A DNA stretch of 26,573 nt from positions 1 through 26,573 of the forward strand of contig DLPV01000069.1 in NCBI GenBank assembly GCA_002477465.1, written 5' to 3'. Shown here in pieces: positions 23,698 to 26,573 of the stretch. The position numbers and the translations under genes are program-made. Within the stretch, counting starts at the first letter, position 1. Each line of letters opens with the position of its first letter. The DNA is from Gammaproteobacteria bacterium UBA7449 (GTDB lineage Bacteria > Pseudomonadota > Gammaproteobacteria > Pseudomonadales > Pseudohongiellaceae). The notes below the pieces were generated by a model. It was not told the origin of the DNA and searched no databases. It saw only the letters and a program-made list of their open reading frames with translations.

Positions 23698-26187
23698 TCA
23701 ATATTCGAGTCCCGAAGTCGCAATCCCCACAAGATCAATGTTCTTAATGTTCAATTCAAATTCCGCTACCTCCCGAGCAAACTCTAACGGTGACAGGGAA
23801 CCGTTATCGAGCAGACCACCGTAGGTTTCCAGTATTTCGTCACTCGCGGGCGCGCCAGTCAGGGCATTGTGGAAGTGATTTACGATGTCATTAGACAATG
23901 GGTTTTCGCCAAAAACTACGTCCAATGCCTGCTGCAAAAGGTCATCGAAAGAAAGACCGCTATCAAGCAGATCTAAAACGGTTCTGACCAAGTCAGTATT
24001 TTGAATCGCCTCTGCACCAAGGAAGGCTCCGATAACCTTTACCGCTTCGCCTGCATGCCCGTCGCTGTCAAATGCCAGTGCCCTGTCTGAAAACTGAACA
24101 CGCTCTACATTGGTCAAGGTATGAGTCCAACCATTGAGTGATTCGGTAATGGTGAGCGTGCCATTCTCAACATTCAGGTCGAAAGCGTCAGAATTCATAT
24201 TGTAAGTGATGGTGTCGATTCCCATGCCACCGTCAACAGCCTCATTTTGTCCGGGTAAATCAAAGACATCGTCACTACTTGTCGTCCGGCTGGCTCCCGA
24301 TGTTATGCCACCCCCGGGATTTTCTGGCTCTCCTGTAGGCGCCTGGCCGCTTTGACTGAGAGGGGCTGGCTCCCCTTTCCCCCAGATGGTGACACCTCGC
24401 TCACCGGGGGTGTCCATATCGCGGCTTGCAACAATTAAGACTTCCCCGTCAGCTGATAAATATGCCCACTGCGATTGCTCGCCCGGACCATACCCATCAT
24501 CGGATTCATCTTGAACCTGAGAAAGCAACTTGCCACTCAGGTCACTGATACTTACCTGGCCGCGATCTGCCTGAATCAAGTACTGGCTGTCATTACTAAA
24601 TAGCGCTACCGCTTGAATACCGGTCTGCCCCACCAATTTTCCAGTTCGCGCCTCAAAGATATCCCCGTAGAAGTTGGCTACATAGTTGCCATCAGGTGAT
24701 ATTACGGCATCAAGTGCTCCGGTCTGTTTTAACCACAGAACCTCGCCCGTATTTGCATCGATCACCGACGTGTCTTTAGACTTTGTCCCGATAGCAATTA
24801 ACCCAGAATTCTCATTGATCGAGAATCCCAAGACAAATGGCCAGCCGCCCACATAACTCTTCCAAACTTCAGACCCGTCGACCACATTCAATTTGACCAG
24901 GAGTCCATCCCCCGACCCGACGTAAAGGTACCCGTCCGAGAAAACAAGCTTCCTTACCTGGCCATAGGTACCGGTATCCTGCTGCCAGATCAGCTCTCCG
25001 GTAGATCCATTTAGCAGCCCAAGAGCACCATTTGTTGACCCCGCCGCAACGCGGGATCCGTCTGGACTAATAGCCGCCTCCAGACCCTCCAGATACTTAT
25101 CTGCGCCGGCTAACTGCCAGAGTAATTCCCCAGTTTGCCCGTCAAGCGCGCCGAGTTTCCACTCTCCTGCTCCATATCGCGTAATATCTGGATTAACGAG
25201 AAATACCACTCTGGACGCGTCAGGAGTCATATCGCCTCCCCAAGTTTCCCAACCGGGCTCATATTGCCAGAGCAATTGCCCGGAGAAGGAATATTTCCGA
25301 ATTTGGGAGGATGCTCTTAGCGCAACATCAGCAGGATCAGACCAATTTTCCTGGCCGGGGAAGAGCACAAAGGACTGCTCAGACTCGCTGACCACGCCTC
25401 GCCAGAAACCCGCAGGCGCGGATGTGGTTGCAGCGACCTGAAAGCTATAATCAATGGGATCTGAAGCTGCGAGATTGATCAAGGTGGTTGCTTCAAGCTC
25501 CGTGGCAGAGAATGTCTGAGACTCTGTATTGTCAGCAGTCACCCGGATAATCCAATCTGCTCTTTCCGGAACAGACACCGAGAAACTCGACAGGTCACCC
25601 GAACTGGTAACTTGCACCTCATACCAACTGCTGTAAGGGGTCGAAATTTCCACACGTATGGCAGACAAATTTCCTGAGTCGCTTGTGATGCTGCCTGATA
25701 AGGTTTGCGGGCCACCAGGGAGTGTGGAAGTTGAAGAGTTTGTAAACGATAAGGATTGAGACAACTTGCCGACGCCTTGCTCGTCGGAAGCAGGGTTCGA
25801 TAGTCGCCAGGCGTCGAGGTCAAAGGAGATCAGAAAGTCGAAGTTGTAGGTCTTGGTTACACCGGAGGCGGGCGGCGTATTGCCAAAACGTGTTTCATAA
25901 ATACCTTGCAGCCAGTTCTGCGCATAGAAAGACTCACTAGGCGCAAGATCGATGTTGCCACCATTTGGAAATACGGCAAACCCTCCATCGCCTGTTATTG
26001 CGGGATAATCCCCGATACCTTCGATGGCTACTTGATAATAGATGTCGTTTATCAGCGCATCCCCGACGTTAGTCAGTTTAACAATCGCGTTGCGGTTTTT
26101 GCCATCTAACGCATAGTCTAGAGATAGGGGGCCAACATATTCGATTTTTATGTTGTTCCAAATTACGGGCTCAGAATAATCTGGCAT
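23698..26187 (-). CDS. Large beta-propeller (PQQ-like repeat) protein, probably type I secreted
   Basis: From the ATG at 26187 the product has 829 residues; a TTG at 26226 would add 13 residues but lies against a large hairpin. There is no signal peptide. Residues about 1-260 are beta-rich Ig-like segments. About 295-605 carry repeated blade ends (SGQLLWQY, TGELLWQL, TGELIWQQ, GSEVWKS, TGEVLWLK), a BamB/quinoprotein-like propeller. A Pro/Gly linker follows, then a single RTX-type nonapeptide GGMGIDTIT (about 653-661), the LTNVERVQFSDRALAFDSDGHAG region (two adjoining runs) and a helical tail ending NIDLVGIATSGLEY, typical of type I-secreted proteins with DUF4214-like ends. The propeller has neither a heme motif nor the paired cysteines of quinoprotein enzymes, so PQQ binding is doubtful. 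Function unknown; no secretion genes are adjacent. Confidence 0.82.
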   Translation of the reverse strand: MPDYSEPVIWNNIKIEYVGPLSLDYALDGKNRNAIVKLTNVGDALINDIYYQVAIEGIGDYPAITGDGGFAVFPNGGNIDLAPSESFYAQNWLQGIYETRFGNTPPASGVTKTYNFDFLISFDLDAWRLSNPASDEQGVGKLSQSLSFTNSSTSTLPGGPQTLSGSITSDSGNLSAIRVEISTPYSSWYEVQVTSSGDLSSFSVSVPERADWIIRVTADNTESQTFSATELEATTLINLAASDPIDYSFQVAATTSAPAGFWRGVVSESEQSFVLFPGQENWSDPADVALRASSQIRKYSFSGQLLWQYEPGWETWGGDMTPDASRVVFLVNPDITRYGAGEWKLGALDGQTGELLWQLAGADKYLEGLEAAISPDGSRVAAGSTNGALGLLNGSTGELIWQQDTGTYGQVRKLVFSDGYLYVGSGDGLLVKLNVVDGSEVWKSYVGGWPFVLGFSINENSGLIAIGTKSKDTSVIDANTGEVLWLKQTGALDAVISPDGNYVANFYGDIFEARTGKLVGQTGIQAVALFSNDSQYLIQADRGQVSISDLSGKLLSQVQDESDDGYGPGEQSQWAYLSADGEVLIVASRDMDTPGERGVTIWGKGEPAPLSQSGQAPTGEPENPGGGITSGASRTTSSDDVFDLPGQNEAVDGGMGIDTITYNMNSDAFDLNVENGTLTITESLNGWTHTLTNVERVQFSDRALAFDSDGHAGEAVKVIGAFLGAEAIQNTDLVRTVLDLLDSGLSFDDLLQQALDVVFGENPLSNDIVNHFHNALTGAPASDEILETYGGLLDNGSLSPLEFAREVAEFELNIKNIDLVGIATSGLEY

Positions 26188-26229
26188 ATGCAACTCGCGA
26201 TTTCGATCGATTTTATTAGAATCCAACTC

Positions 26230-26270
26230 GCCTCAGTGAAGCGTACATTAATGTACCCGCTCAGTGAGGC
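26230..26270. promoter_or_regulatory. Long imperfect hairpin with 14-bp palindromic core upstream of the propeller gene
   Basis: GTACATTAATGTAC (26243-26256) is a perfect 14-bp palindrome. It is flanked by GCCTCA (26230-26235) and TGAGGC (26265-26270), and the arms between partly pair as well. CTCAGTGA occurs in both arms. It stands 43 bp before the preferred start and could be an operator, a leader hairpin, or a mobile-element relic. Confidence 0.5.
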
Positions 26271-26361
26271 AAAATCCATATTGACCCGAAAACTGCTTCA
26301 AGAACTCCAGATGAGTTCGGAGAACAAGCAACGGGAGGGCTCAGTTGTAGGACGGACTAAA

Positions 26362-26573
26362 TGATCCAGAAAACTGACTCAACCCATCCTTCATACTCCA
26401 GCTAGCCGAGTGCGACACGGCCACCCTCCCTGGCAGACAAATCTTCCTTTGTACTACGCGCCAAACAACCCAAGCTGGGGCGGCGCCCTGCTCGGCGGCG
26501 GCCATGTCTGCTGATCTGAAGCCTCCTTTGACTTGAGGTGATCCAGAATTCGCCGGATAGCCACGGGATCTTC
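26362..26573. repeat. Direct repeat copy B: 3' terminal region of an IS91-like element (runs off the window)
   Basis: This matches 8171-8380 in the same orientation over its full length, including the sequence beyond the transposase stop codon. The match starts near TGATCCAGA, marking the likely end of the element. Copy B keeps a better C-terminus than copy A. Confidence 0.75.
26454..26573 (-). pseudogene. IS91-family transposase, C-terminal end (rest outside window)
   Basis: The minus strand at the right edge encodes EDPVAIRRILDHLKSKE, then a proline-rich tail ending SRAPPQLGLFGA before TAG at 26454-26456. This is the standard C-terminus of IS91-family (HUH) transposases, better preserved than the copy at 8277-8429. 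Whether the upstream part is intact cannot be judged because it lies beyond the window; this could belong to a complete gene. It is marked as a fragment only because of the edge. Confidence 0.75.

Noticed and set aside
1..26573. tRNA, rRNA, CRISPR arrays and riboswitches
   Set aside because: No regularly spaced repeats, cloverleaf-like segments or known conserved RNA motifs were seen on reading; a covariance-model scan was not possible here.

Overview
The window reads as chromosomal DNA of a marine-type gammaproteobacterium. This is an inference from moderate GC content, many exported hydrolases, PQQ and GMC alcohol/sugar oxidation genes, an AGCS-type symporter and IS91/IS3-family debris. No rRNA, tRNA, CRISPR array or recognisable transcription-factor gene was seen.

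Left part (1-5.5 kb): the 3' portion of a periplasmic PQQ-dependent dehydrogenase fused to a cytochrome c domain runs in from the left edge. A 0.9-kb gene-poor stretch follows, holding a repeat/hairpin element and two orphan signal-peptide stubs. Next is a two-gene operon for a GMC flavin dehydrogenase and its Tat-signal-bearing gluconate-2-dehydrogenase subunit-3-like partner. A second hairpin element with the same GGGGACACT core lies after that operon. Together these genes suggest periplasmic oxidation of an alcohol or sugar.

Middle part (5.5-17.2 kb): an accessory region rich in secreted enzymes. It has a two-domain esterase (alpha/beta hydrolase plus SGNH-like domain), a small His/Cys-rich exported protein, an unknown probable outer-membrane protein, a PhoPQ-activated (PqaA-like) protein, a PLP-dependent decarboxylase, a second alpha/beta hydrolase, and a trypsin/HtrA-type protease with two tandem N-terminal repeats. 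Decayed IS91-family transposase fragments sit at 8.3 and 15.3 kb. A third fragment at the right edge (26.4 kb) has the same orientation.

Right part (17.2-26.6 kb): a broken OFA/OxlT-type MFS transporter gene is joined directly to a truncated IS3-family element. Then comes a metabolic cluster: a sodium:amino-acid symporter (AGCS), divergent from an aldehyde dehydrogenase plus class I glutamine amidotransferase pair, which converges on a TauD-type dioxygenase. Transport, desulfonation and aldehyde oxidation of taurine or a similar amino compound is a coherent hypothesis for it. The last gene encodes a large beta-propeller protein with no N-terminal signal and a C-terminus typical of type I secretion, preceded by a long imperfect hairpin. 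The window ends inside the third IS91 remnant.
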